Shown piece after piece: positions 1-10,679 of a stretch of 64,000 nt of DNA. Each line of letters opens with the position of its first letter. Position 1 is the first letter of the stretch. Location: NCBI RefSeq assembly GCF_030052815.1, contig NC_079502.1, positions 36,076,050 through 36,140,049 on the forward strand, given 5' to 3'. Source of the stretch: Hevea brasiliensis. Lineage: Eukaryota > Streptophyta > Magnoliopsida > Malpighiales > Euphorbiaceae. Below the pieces are notes generated by a model. The model worked only from the letters and a program-made list of their open reading frames with translations, did no database searches and was not told the origin of the DNA. The position numbers and the translations under genes are program-made.

Positions 1-1
1 T

Positions 2-1408
2 ACTCAGAGTGATGATAAATATCAGAAGCTACGGAAAGAAGTCCAGCAGGGCAAGAAACCTGAATTTTCTGTGAGAGATGATGGTTTATTGCTACATCAG
101 GGCAGGATGTGCATTCCTAGTGATGTGGAATTGAGACAGATCATTATGAAGGAAGCACATGAGTTTCCTTTTGCTATGCACCCTGGTGGAACTAAAATGT
201 ATAGAGGGCTGAAAGAGCATTACTGGTGGATGGGTATGAAGAGAGATATAACTGAATTTGTTTCCAAATGCCTAACTTGTCAGCAAGTAAAGGCAGAACA
301 TCAAGTTCCAGCTGGTTTGTTACATCCTTTGTCAGTACCAGAGTGGAAATGGGAACGAATAACTATGGATTTTGTTACAGGACTTCCAAGGACACAGAGT
401 AGTCATGATGCAGTATGGGTTATAGTTGACAGATTGACCAAGTCTGCTCACTTTTTGCCAGTTCGGATGGACTATAGCCTGGAAAGATTGGCCAGATTGT
501 ACATATATGAGATTGTAAAACTGCATGGAGTGCCAGTATCAATTGTGTCTGACAGAGATCCTAGGTTCACTTCTAGATTCTGGGGTAGTCTTCAGAGAGC
601 CCTAGGAACTAGATTGAACTTCAGCACAGCATTCCACCCACAGACAGATGGCCAGTCTGAGAGGGTTATTCAGATATTGGAGGATATGCTACGGGCTTGT
701 GTGATTGAGTTTGAAGGTAGTTGGGATACACACTTGCCTTTGATTGAGTTTGCTTATAACAACAGCTACCAATCAAGCATTGGGATGCCTCCATATGAAG
801 CTTTGTATGGCAGAAAGTGCAGAACTCCCTTATGTTGAGATGAAGTAGGTGAAAGGAAGATGATTAGGCCAGAAATTGTTCAGCAGACAGAGGAAAAGAT
901 TAGATTGATCAGAGATAGACTCAATGCTGCATCAGACCATCAAAAGTCCTATGTTGATCTGAAGAGAAGAGATATTGAATATGCAGTGGGTGATAAGGTA
1001 TTCCTCAAAGTTTCTCCTTGGAAGAGAATTATGAGATTTGGCAGAAAGGGGAAACTGAGTCCTCGTTTCATCGGACCATATGAGGTTCTGGAAAGAGTGG
1101 GTCCTTTGGCATATCGGTTGGCATTACCTCCAGAGCTAGCAAGGATACACAGTGTCTTCGATGTGTCCATGTTAAGGAGGTACAGATCTGACCAATCTAA
1201 TGTACTATCGGTTGAGGAGATTAAGGTAAATCCAAACCTCTCATATGAGGAAGAACCCACAAAAATTCTGGCATATGAGGTGAAGCAGCTGAGGAATAAA
1301 CAGATACACCTGGTTAAAGTGTTGTGGAACCATCATTCAGGCCAGAAAGCTACTTGGGAACGAGAAAAGGATATGAGGAGACAGCACCCACAACTATTCA
1401 GAGACTAA
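2..1408 (+). pseudogene. pol: gypsy pol 3' end: integrase plus chromodomain, one nonsense mutation
   Basis: The reading frame is open from base 2 except for a TGA at 836-838, where element C has TGG (Trp), so it decodes in one frame to the TAA at 1406-1408. The H2C2 zinc-binding domain is visible (HEFPFAMH, then CLTC). The integrase core has Asp at codon 368-370 (MDF), Asp at 551-553 (SDRDPRF) and Glu at 659-661 (SERVIQ), with the D35E spacing of retroviral-type integrases. The GPY/F region is followed by a C-terminal chromodomain from about 1235 (LSYEEEP to HPQLF), a fold that in chromoviruses binds methylated histone H3 and steers integration to heterochromatin. The integrase would insert the cDNA into host DNA. 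The TGA falls after the catalytic core and would cut off the chromodomain. Confidence 0.93.
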
Positions 1409-1439
1409 TGCCAGGTAAAATTTCAAGACGAAATTTATT

Positions 1440-1457
1440 TAAGGGGGGGGGGAGAAT
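1440..1457 (+). other. Polypurine tract of G1
   Basis: A purine run with about ten consecutive G and then AGAA sits directly before the LTR start TGTAACACC. In LTR retrotransposons this tract primes plus-strand DNA synthesis. Confidence 0.85.
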
Positions 1458-3484
1458 TGTAACACCCCTATATTCGGTAGTGCGTACTACTGTTCCAGTG
1501 ACCAGTGTTGTCCGGACAGCTAGGATGCCTAGAACTACACTTCGATATGAGTGAGGAGACATAAAATAATGAAATACAAGAAAAATAAAGGAAAAATAAT
1601 AGCAAAGAAATATAATCAAGTTAAGCGAGCCGAGAACCCTAGCGATGGGTGACCGCACCGGGAAGTCACGACGTGGACCATTGACTAGCCCTGGACTGCG
1701 AGGAACCCTGGAAAATATTTTTAGGACTTAAATAGACCCCTATTGAAGTATAAATATCATTAGAAATATCATAGAAAAATTAAATAATTAGTACTAAGAA
1801 AAGTGAGAAATCGAAAAACGGACAAAACCCGGTATTACCGAAAAATCGGGAATGCAACCCGAACAGGGGCATTGTGGTCATTTGACATCCCGAATTGTCT
1901 TTTGACCTAAATGTCCATTAAAAATAAATAATATTACACTTGGAAAATATAATGAAAAATTAATTTAGGGGTACCTAATGTAAATAGTAAAAATGGAGGG
2001 TAAATTGACTAATTATCACATTTAAACATAAAATATAATTGATTTTGTGTAAGTGGACCACTAAGGATTATAATTTGTATTTAGTGGGCAGATTAATCCA
2101 CTAAACTTCATCTTCAACCTCCATTCTCCTCCCATGCCGAATTGAATTCCCTCACAACCTCCACGGCCGAAACTTGAAGAAGCTTCATCATCTCCTCCAT
2201 TTCACCCCCAAACACCAAAGTTCCTTCATTAATCTTGATCCCCACTTCACAAGGAAGAAGTAGATATCAATATTAAGAAGTTTTAGTGAATATTTAGCAA
2301 GTCCCAACAATAGGTAAGTTTGAGTTTTTTATTATTGCTTTGTTAAAGTTTGTAAGGATGTTATGGGTATTTGATTTATGAAGAAATTTTTGAGGTTTGA
2401 TGTTGAATGGGAGTGTGTACTTTTGGCAGCCATGGAAACACCTTGAAGGCAGTTTATTTGTGCTTGTAAATGGTGAATTAAGTGATTGATTAAATGTATG
2501 TTGTGTAGGAAATTGTTTGGGTGATGTATACTTAGTATATGTAAATGTGAAATAAAATTTAAAGCTTGGAAATTAATGGGATGTAAATGTACCATTGTGG
2601 CAGTTTGTTAACTCTTGAAGAATGCTGGAATTCATGCTTGGTTTATGGAATAATGATGTTAAAATGTGTTGGTTGTTATGGCAGTTTGAGTGCATGAATG
2701 ATGGTGTGAAGTTGGACATATAAATGAGCATGAATTGGTGATTGAATTGTTGTAAATTGAGTTGGACAAATTCTGCACTTGTTAGTGCACATTGAATGTA
2801 ATTGTAAGCTGCCAAAATGACCTATAATATGTTGTAAATTATGTTTAGGTTGTGGTACAACCAGAATTGGTTTGAATGTTGAGTTTGGTAAGTGTTAAAA
2901 GTGATGCTTGATGTTTATGCAAGAATTTCAATAAGGCAGTTTGAGTTTTAGGCCTAGAACTTTAAGTGTGTGGCTCCAATTGGTATGAGACCAATTGGAG
3001 GTGAAACTAGGCACAAAATGTGCCAACTTTCATGAAGGGAGCATACCAAAATTCTGCTTGCAAGGTAGCTTGAAAAATGACCAAATCCAGATTAAGTGCA
3101 AATGAGGCCTGAAAATTGACCATTTGGGCAGCAGTTAGTGTTTAGGCCATAACTCACTCAAAACAGGTTCAATTGACCTGAAATTTTAACCATGAATAGT
3201 TAAGACCCATATCTAAAAGTCTTATGAAGACACCAAAGCTCAGAAATGACCATAAGCAAGTCAAACAGCTTGCATAAGTTCGGGTCCAAAAACTGGCCGA
3301 ACCTAAAATGACCTAAAATGACCTAAAGTGACCAATTTTGGTGCAATTTGACCAGCAATAGTAAAATGACCATAACTTGGTCTACATAACTCAAAATGAC
3401 CTGAAATTTTGCCCTGCGTTCCATAAGCCATAGATCTACAAGTTTGTAGTTTTGACCAAAACTCGAAAACCGAGGGAACTAGGT
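1458..3484 (+). repeat. G1 3' LTR, first part (up to copia insertion)
   Basis: It starts TGTAACACCCCTATATTCGG right after the polypurine tract. The same sequence is found in the LTRs of C and solo LTR D (for example the block at 1500-1560 recurs at 44880-44945). It stops at GGGAACTAGG near 3484, where copia sequence begins. No gene is seen in it. Confidence 0.9.
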
Positions 3485-3590
3485 TAGTGGAAGGACCAAT
3501 TTGATTAAAAGACCATAATCATTTTGGTTAATTACATGATACATTTACTAATTAATCTGGTTATTTTCTGCAGTTAATTTTCTGATAAAA

Positions 3591-4379
3591 ATGAGCACAA
3601 AACAACCACCACCATCCAATATCCTTGCAAGCATACTTGATCACAATAGGTTGACAGGACCTAATCTGTCTGATTGGCTAAGAAATTTGAAACTTGTCCT
3701 GAACCTTGAACATATAGGATATGTTCTAGATTCAAATGTTCTTGGTCCCTTACCTCCAGAGGCCACACAAGAGGAACATGAAACTTTGGATAAATGGAAG
3801 GAGCATGATATGAGAGCTAAGTGTTACATGCTTGCTTCCATGAGTAATGAGTTACAGAAGCAACATGAGAACATGCAGAGTGCGAGTGAGATCCTACTTC
3901 ACCTATAAGAGTTGTATGGTGAGCACAGCAGGAATGCTAGGTATGAGATATCTAGACAGCTATTCCATATGAGGAAGTCTGAGGGACAGAATTTTGGGGA
4001 TCATGTCCACAAGATGATTCAGATGATTGAGCAGTTGGAACATCTTGACTTTAACATGGATTTCCAACTACAGACGGATTTGATCCTTCAGTCCCTTCCT
4101 GAGTCTTTTGGGAATTTTGTGACAAATTTCCATATGACTAGACAGGAATGCACCTTAGCTGGTTTACTCAACATGCTGGTTATTGCCCAAAAGAATAGGC
4201 CAGGCAATAAAGGAAAAGAGGTAGCTTTTGTTGCATCTTCTTCTACTGGAAAGTCCAACAAGAAGAAGGGCAATAAGAAGAAGAAACCTCAGATTCCTGG
4301 TCCTTCTAAGAAAATAGCTAAACAGAAAAGGAAGACTAAAGCTGATGAAGGCAAAGGAAAGTGTTTCCATTGCCAATAG
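3591..4379 (+). pseudogene. gag: copia gag, copy 1, broken
   Basis: Gag would form the virus-like particle. The frame starts at ATG 3591 (MSTKQPPPSN), the same start as copy 2. It is stopped by TAA at 3906-3908 where copy 2 has CAA (Gln), then continues in frame from 3909 to a TAG at 4377-4379. The second part carries a lysine-rich stretch before the first two cysteines of a zinc knuckle (CFHC). The rest of the knuckle and the whole aspartic protease are missing: about 55 bp here replace about 520 bp in copy 2. The stop and the deletion make it non-functional. Confidence 0.88.
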
Positions 4380-4424
4380 GAAAGTGTTTCCATTGCCAGT
4401 AAGAAAGTGTTTCCACTAGCCAGA
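4356..4424 (+). repeat. 23-bp triplication at the gag-protease deletion
   Basis: Three head-to-tail units of 23 bp sharing GAAAGTGTTTCCA occupy 4356-4378, 4379-4401 and 4402-4424. Copy 2 has one such unit. The triplication lies exactly where the zinc knuckle and protease are deleted. Confidence 0.85.
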
Positions 4425-5291
4425 GTATAGCAATCTAAATGAATGCAATGCCGTGGTGAAAACCAACTCAAGTTCAAAATATATTTGGCACTTAAGGTTA
4501 TGTCATGTTGCAGAAGATAGGATTACAAAATTGGAGAAAATGGGGATTCTATCCTTATTGGACTCTGAGCCTACTCCAACTTGTGAATCTTGCCTTCAGG
4601 GCAAAATGACTAGATCACCCTTTGTTGGACAGGGGCTAAGAGCTGGAAATATTTTGGAGCTAATACATAGTGATGTATGTGGTCCATTTAAAGAAATGGC
4701 TAGAGGGGGCTTTCATTATTTTATTACCTTTACTGATGATAAATCAAGGTTTGGGTATTTGTATTTGATGAAATACAAATATGAATCTTTTGAAAAGTTC
4801 AAAGAATTTAAATCTGAAGTAGAAAATCAAACAGGAAAGAATATTAAAGCTCTTCGATCAGATCGTGGAGGTGAATATTTAAGTACTGAATTTGATGAAT
4901 ACTTGAGAGAGCTTGGCATTGTTTCTCACCGACTCCTCCAGAACGCCACAAATTGAATGGTGTATCTAAAGGAGAAATCGTACCCTATTGGATATGGTAC
5001 GTAGTATGATGAGCTATACCGATATGCCAATCTCCTTTGGGGATTTGCATTAGAATCACTTTGTATATTCGAATAGGATTCCATCAAAATCGCTTTCTTC
5101 CACACCTTATGAGATATGGCATGGAAGAAAACCAAGTCTTAAGCATGTTAAGATTTGGGGTTGTCCACTTATATCAAAAGTCAACACCGATAAATTGGAG
5201 ACCGATCGTAAAAGGTCGATTTGTTGGATATCCAAAAGATAGTTTTGGATATTATTTTATTTGCCTACTTCACAAAAGTTGTGATAAGTAG
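4425..5291 (+). pseudogene. int: copia integrase, copy 1, frameshifted
   Basis: The frame at 4453-4956 matches copy 2 through the HHCC zinc finger (WHLRLCH and CESC), the first catalytic Asp (HSDVCGPF) and the second (RSDRGGEY). It leaves frame near 4930, just where the catalytic Glu region should follow. The remainder, to about 5290, is recognisable only in shifted frames (for example the MSYTDMPISF region near 5010 and RYGME near 5110). Integrase would join the cDNA to host DNA; this copy cannot. Confidence 0.85.
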
Positions 5292-7121
5292 AGATGCCAC
5301 ATTTCTTGAACAACAATTTGTCCAAGAAGGAGGCAAAGGAAGGCAAATAAAGGTAGAATTCAAGAATTATAACCAACCAACAGATCAGATGGATATAGAT
5401 CCATCTAGTCAACCTATACCCGTTGATGAAACATCTACAGCTGTTCCTCGTAGAACAACTAGGGTATCTCACCCACCAGTGAGATATGGTTTTCTTCATG
5501 AAGAAGAACAAGAGTTGTCTCCTCATGAAGAAGTAGATCATGGAGATGATCCACTTACCTATGAAGAAGCTATATCAGATATAGACTCTTCAAAATGGAT
5601 TGATGCTATGAAATCCGAGATTGATTCCATGTATAAGAATCAAGTTTGGGATCTTGTTGACCCACCTGAAGGTATTGTACCTATAGGGAACAAATGGGTT
5701 TTCAAGAAGAAAATTGGTTCTGATGGAAAGGTAGAGACCTATAAAGCAAGGCTAGTAACGAAAGGGTTTCGCCAAAGGCAAGGAATCGACTATGAGGAGA
5801 CTTTCTCGCCTGTTGCCATGCTTAAATCAATTAGGATTTTATTAGTAATAGCTGCGTACTATGATTATGAGATTTGGCAGATGGATGTCAAAACAGCTTT
5901 TCTCAATGGATACATTGAAGAAAACATTTTCATGGAACAACCTAAGGGTTTTGAATCCCAAAATGGTTCCAAGGTATGCAAGCTAAAGCGATCCATTTAT
6001 GGGTTGAAACAAGCTTCGAGGAGTTGGAACATCTGTTTTGATGAAGCCATTAAATCCTTTGGTTTTATCAAAAATGAGGATGAGCCATGTGTATATAAGA
6101 AGGTTAGTGACAGTGCTATCACTTTCCTTGTCTTATATGTGGATGACATACTGTTGATGGGTAATGACACAGGTATGTTGACGACTATAAAGGTATGGTT
6201 GTCAAATACATTCTCCATGAAAGACTTAGGGGAGGCAACCTATATTCTTGGGATTCGCATCTATAGAGATAGAGCGAAACGAATAATTGGTTTATCCCAA
6301 AGTCTATACTTGGAAAAGGTGTTAAAGAGGTTTAACATGCTTGATTCCAAGAGAGGATTGTTACCAGTGAGACATGGTATCCATTTTTCTAAAGAGATGT
6401 CTCCAAAGAAACCTGAAGAAAGAGATAAGAAGGCCAGGATTCCATGTGCTTCGGCTATTGGAAGTTTAATGTATGCAATATTGTGTACTAGGCTGGATAT
6501 CGCATATGCTGTTAGTTTGACTAGCAGGTATCAATCCAATCTAGGTTTGGAACACTGGATAGCTGTCAAGAATATTCTTAAGTACATGAGAAGAACTAAG
6601 GATTTATTCTTGATTTATGGAGGTGGAGACTTGCAATTGGATGGTTATACTGATTCTGATTTCCAATCAGATATCGATGATAGAAAGTCTACCTCTGGAT
6701 ATGTGTTCATTTGTAATGGAGGTGCAGTCAGTTGGAAGAGTTCCAAACAGAGCACGACTACAGATTCCACTACAGAGGCTGAGTATATTGTCGCATCGAT
6801 GTCGCAAAGGAAGTCGCTTTGGATTAAAAGTTCGTGATGTAACTTACAGTAGTTCTTTCCATTGAGTCAGCAGCTCCATTACACTGTGACAACAATGGAG
6901 GAGTCATACAGGCTAAGGAACTAAGGTCTCACCCAAAATCCAAACACATAGAAAGGCACTACCACATTATCAGAGATATAGTTGGGCAAGGCGATTTAGC
7001 CATGCAGAAAATAGCATCAGCTGAAAATCCAGGTGATCCATTCACTAAGCCTATGTCACAGACTCAGTTAGACCGACATCTTGAGAAGATAGGTCTAAGA
7101 TATTGTAATGAATGGCTCTAG
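5221..7121 (+). pseudogene. pol: copia reverse transcriptase and RNase H, copy 1
   Basis: A long open frame (5221-6837) holds the copia RT domain. It contains KWVFKKK and KARLVTKGF, the first catalytic Asp in WQMDVKTAFLNG, and the intact YVDD active site at 6136-6147. RNase H follows (GYTDSDFQSDIDDRKSTSG, then TEAEY). The frame is lost near 6820 (MSQRKSLWIKSS then stop) by small indels relative to copy 2. The C-terminal RNase H part continues in another frame to TAG 7119-7121 (ending NEWL). Enzymatically this is the best preserved piece of copy 1, but it lies behind broken gag and integrase. Confidence 0.92.
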
Positions 7122-7124
7122 TGC

Positions 7125-7135
7125 TAGTGGGAGAT
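7125..7135 (+). other. copia polypurine tract, copy 1
   Basis: TAGTGGGAGAT sits directly before LTR start TGTTAGTAG. The same tract precedes the LTR in copy 2 on the other strand (26116-26126). Confidence 0.85.
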
Positions 7136-9236
7136 TGTTAGTAGTATGCCCTAGAGCATATCATTTAGTATGTATCTTGTACATATTTTATTAATAAATG
7201 GCATTTCCACTTTTCTGTTTATATAATATATTTATGTGTAATAGAAAAGGTCCATTGATATTTTGTTAGAAATATTATTCTTAAGTTGTTAAGAATATGA
7301 GTGATAATATTTCTAGCACAAAGTATCATAAATAGGTTCACAATCGAGGATACTTCATAATAAGGACATGACTTATCCATAAAGATTGTATTCATGTTTG
7401 TTCCCAAGTTATTTATATGAGATATAAATAAGATGGATTGGTGAGTCTCATGCCAGATAACAAACATGATAGGCACTTATAAATGATAAGTAGGTCAACC
7501 GGTGACACTTATGACAAGCACATGGAGTTTACTTTTGTCAATGTTTTGTCATAAATCATATCGATGCATATAATCTTTAGACTGAGATAGCACGCTTATC
7601 TTGTATATAGGTAGTTTGAGTTTGATACTGCTTTCATACTTGTACTGTGTATGGGTATATGGGCATGTGTTGGCTCCTACTAGTTATATATGGAGGTAGG
7701 TGTTGATCAAGATGGAATCTGTTCCTCTAAGTAAATAGAGATAAAATCCTATGTTTATTTAATTGTTCTTGATGTTTCAAGTTCCCGGCCAGATGTATAG
7801 ATTTATTCGTAAAAGAGTTTCGATGAGAAAATCTTTTAATCAAGAACTGGAATTAAGAGAGAACATAATATTCATAGCAAATGGAGTTTGACATAAACCA
7901 TGACTCAAATTTGAGTTGGGATTTTGTAAATGAGAGATTCTAGTGCATGGTAACATATGATTATAGGTTCATTTAAGGTAAACCTTATTACTAATTGGGT
8001 AGCCATGGCATGCTATGCTAGGTGTTAACCATGGTCTATGAGGTTCATAAAATGATTTAGAGAAATCATTTATGGTAAGAAAGAGTTCTAATGATATTAA
8101 GAGTTGATATCATGTCTCATTGCCAATTAGTGATGAGCCTAGTAAGTCACACACATACACAAGTTATCACCTATTTAAATATGATTTAATTAATTAATTA
8201 AAGAGTTTAATTGATTAATTAAATAGGTTTGGTTTGCAATTAGATTGCAAAGTCCCTAGCATGACTTGAAACCAAATCTAGATTGTTGGATGTATAATAT
8301 AAGTTAAATTTATATTTAAAGTGTTTAAATATGAATTTAATTAATGAGAAATTAATTAATAGAGATTAATTAATTAATTTATATTTGATATAAATTAATT
8401 AGAAGAAGAAAATAATTATTTTGGATTAAGAACTCAAAATTAAGACACAGGGGCATTTTGGTCATTTTGCAGTGTGACACGTGGCACCATGAGATGGTGA
8501 CACATGGCATAACGCATAAGCTTGCCAAATGTTTTTTTAATCATGTAAGATGATTAAAATCAAGATTAAATATAGGTTTGACACTTGGAACAATGTGATT
8601 GGGTCACTTAAACCTAGAGCTAATCAAAGGGTGACATGTGGCAAGGGTTTAATGTGTTAACCTAGCTATTTAAGTGTTGTTATGAGAAAATAAAACACAA
8701 CCAGCAGCCACACTCCTTTGTCACGCCACTTTGAGGGTTTTTATCTCTTCTTCTTCATCTCTTATCAATTCAAAGAGATTAGCCATCAATCTCTTAAATT
8801 AAGAACACTAGAAATTGTTTCTAGTGTCCTGTTTACATCTTTAATCTCTTAAAAGGTAGAACTTGATTTTCTAATTAATAGAAAAAGCTTTAGAAGCTAT
8901 TCAAGGGCTGCCATAGGTGTTCTTGCTGTGGACAAGCTAGAGGGACAACATCTGGTGTCCTGAAGACGAATCTCAAAGGCGCAGACACGCTGCAGTGCAT
9001 CAAGAGGTTAGGGTAATCGTTCTTGATTTAATCTAGGGTTCTAAAATTAATCTGATTAATTTTAAAATCTTAAATGGCAAATACAGATCCAAAAACATAT
9101 TAAAAGAGTTTTAATATGTTGTTTATCATTGAAATCAAATAGATAAAAATAAATCTTGCATGATGCATGTGACCCTAGGTGAAAATTTTTGAATTCAATG
9201 GTATTAACTTGTGTTTTTCACGCTTCCGTTCCTTCA
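7136..9236 (+). repeat. copia 3' LTR, copy 1 (2101 bp)
   Basis: It begins TGTTAGTAGTATGCC and ends CGTTCCTTCA, giving TG...CA ends. It matches the 2104-bp 5' LTR of copy 2 (31829-33932, reverse) along its whole length. AT-rich inverted blocks of TTAATTAA type lie near 8185-8225 and 8335-8400. After 9236 the sequence returns to the G1 LTR (CTGTCGCAGG). Confidence 0.95.
8476..8674 (+). promoter_or_regulatory. Probable copia LTR promoter: G-box and TATA-like site
   Basis: A perfect CACGTG G-box lies at 8478-8483 within GACACGTGGCAC, and a TATA-like CTATTTAAG lies about 190 bp downstream at 8666-8674. Both are conserved in copy 2 (CACGTG at 32581-32586, CTTAAATAG at 32391-32399). Their order and place in the LTR fit a U3 promoter; ACGTG cores are known abscisic-acid and stress response sites in plants. 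Activity is inferred only. Confidence 0.45.
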
Positions 9237-9828
9237 CTGTCGCAGGTAGACAGACGGACAGGGCAGCAGATTAGGCTGCTAGTACATCAAGCGAGAGATT
9301 ATTGGGTATAATGAGTATACCACATTTTGCATTTTGTACTGTAATGTATGACCACTGTATGTACATATTGTTTTTGGTTTTGAGCAGTTGTAAATTAAAA
9401 TTGTACCTTGAAGTGGTAAAATAAATTATGAGATATTTTGGCTTGTAAAATTTGTACTGTATTTCTTATATCTCGCCTTTTGAAAAATTATCAGGATTTG
9501 AGTTGAGAAATATGTTGGAGTTGAGATTTGGAAATATATTGAAGTGCTTTTTTACAGGTTTTCTGAAGAACTGTTTTATCCAAAATACAGATGGCACTCT
9601 GCCAAAATTTTTACAGAAATTCCAAATAATTCAAATGTATTAGTTCTATCACTTCAGTTCAAAAAGGTTTTTAACACCTGTAAATAGTGCTCACCACTGT
9701 AAAAGAAGTAAGAAAAGTTTTTAAAATCCCTTGTAGTGTATTTAATGGGTTATCAGTAAACGGAGTTGGTAATTCATTAGGTATACTATGGGATCATGAT
9801 ATGCCTTACAGAGGGGTAGGGTGTGACA
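9237..9828 (+). repeat. G1 3' LTR, second part
   Basis: This resumes the G1 LTR after the copia element (CTGTCGCAGGTAGACAG) and runs to the LTR terminus GGGTAGGGTGTGACA at 9828. It matches the U5-side end of the C LTRs (for example 55380-55440 on the reverse strand). The following AAGCA would be the right target-site copy; the left one is outside the window. Confidence 0.88.
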
Positions 9829-10679
9829 AAGCATCTTACTAGCATAGTAGATAGCTGATGTGTCACATAGTAATATGACATACGAGGGCCCATAGACCAG
9901 GTCCATGAGCAAGCTTATCACTTTGCTTGCATGTATTTAGAATTAAAAAACTTGGACTAGACTTGGCAAGTCCATGGCGTGTGTGTGCTGGGGCATGTTA
10001 AAATATTTAGGCTTAAGTTAAGATAAAGATAATGGGCTGATTATAAAGAAAAACAAGCTCATATATGTGTTAAAGGCTCCTATTTGCTGTTTAGAATTGA
10101 CCAAGTCTAAGAAATCAGAAGGAGATTGTAATATCTTTCAAATAAGGAAGGAAATAAGGTTGAAAAGTCACTAAATATCCTCAAACTCGTGCATCACTAT
10201 ATGGGTAGATTTCTAAAGTGTTTTTTTTTTTTAAATATTCAACACTATTCCTTCTTTAGAAGACTATTCAAACTTCCCAATTAGTAATCATGCTATCTTT
10301 CCTTTATAGTGCTTGTAATCAACCTATATAAAGGCCAACTCTTGTAAGCTCAAAGCATTCTAAGTTTTAATCACAATAGCAAGTGCTACTTCTTCTTTCT
10401 TATAAAACATTATTTATTTGTGGTGAAGTTTTGACTTATCACAAGAGTTCCTTGTGTGGTGCCTTCATTGGGATTGTATTCTTTATGGTAAGATTACTCT
10501 TATCAAAGCTTACATTCCATAGTTATCCTCTTAATTTTTGCCTTTTATTATTGTTGCATCTTAATTTATAAAATACCAAAAAGAAATCCTTTCTTTTTCT
10601 ATTGAAGTTTGGTTTGGGTGTTATATTGTTTAATCTTGGCTTCTTTTTTTTATAGTGATTCAAAATTATTTCTTGTTCT
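9829..10679. other. Unassigned sequence with a possible old LTR
   Basis: No coding frame is convincing here. A TGTTAAAATATT at 9996 resembles an LTR start. TATATAAAGG at about 10325 looks like a TATA box, and GGTGCCTTCATTGGG near 10458 resembles the start of the tRNA-primed region of some Tat-type gypsy elements. Together they hint at a decayed forward LTR of roughly 460 bp, without a second copy to confirm it. The rest is AT-rich and unremarkable. Confidence 0.3.

Larger units (their letters stand above)
3485..9236 (+). mobile_element. Ty1/copia element, copy 1, 5' truncated
   Basis: A copia retrotransposon is inserted in the G1 LTR. It has gag, integrase, reverse transcriptase, RNase H, a polypurine tract and one 3' LTR (7136-9236). 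Compared with copy 2 it lacks the 5' LTR, the primer binding site and nearly all of the leader; its sequence starts only about 105 bp before the gag ATG. About 1.07 kb of the G1 LTR is missing at the same junction, so a single deletion of roughly 4.7 kb probably removed both. Limited similarity at the break (CTAGGT against CTAAGT) fits end joining. The copia lineage is uncertain; long LTRs and the zinc knuckle style resemble the Angela/Tork group. Confidence 0.9.
1..9828 (+). mobile_element. Ty3/gypsy chromovirus G1, 3' part
   Basis: This is the 3' end of a forward gypsy element. In order it shows integrase, chromodomain, a polypurine tract and a 3' LTR starting TGTAACACCCC and ending GGGTGTGACA at 9828. 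The 5' LTR, gag, protease and reverse transcriptase lie left of the window. The LTR is interrupted by a copia element at 3485-9236. The two LTR pieces total about 2.62 kb; adding the roughly 1.07 kb missing at the copia insertion (judged against element C) gives about 3.69 kb, matching the 3.70 kb LTRs of C. The chromodomain and very long LTRs suggest the Tekay/Del group of chromoviruses, an inference from known family features. A target-site duplication cannot be tested because the left end is outside the window. Confidence 0.9.
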
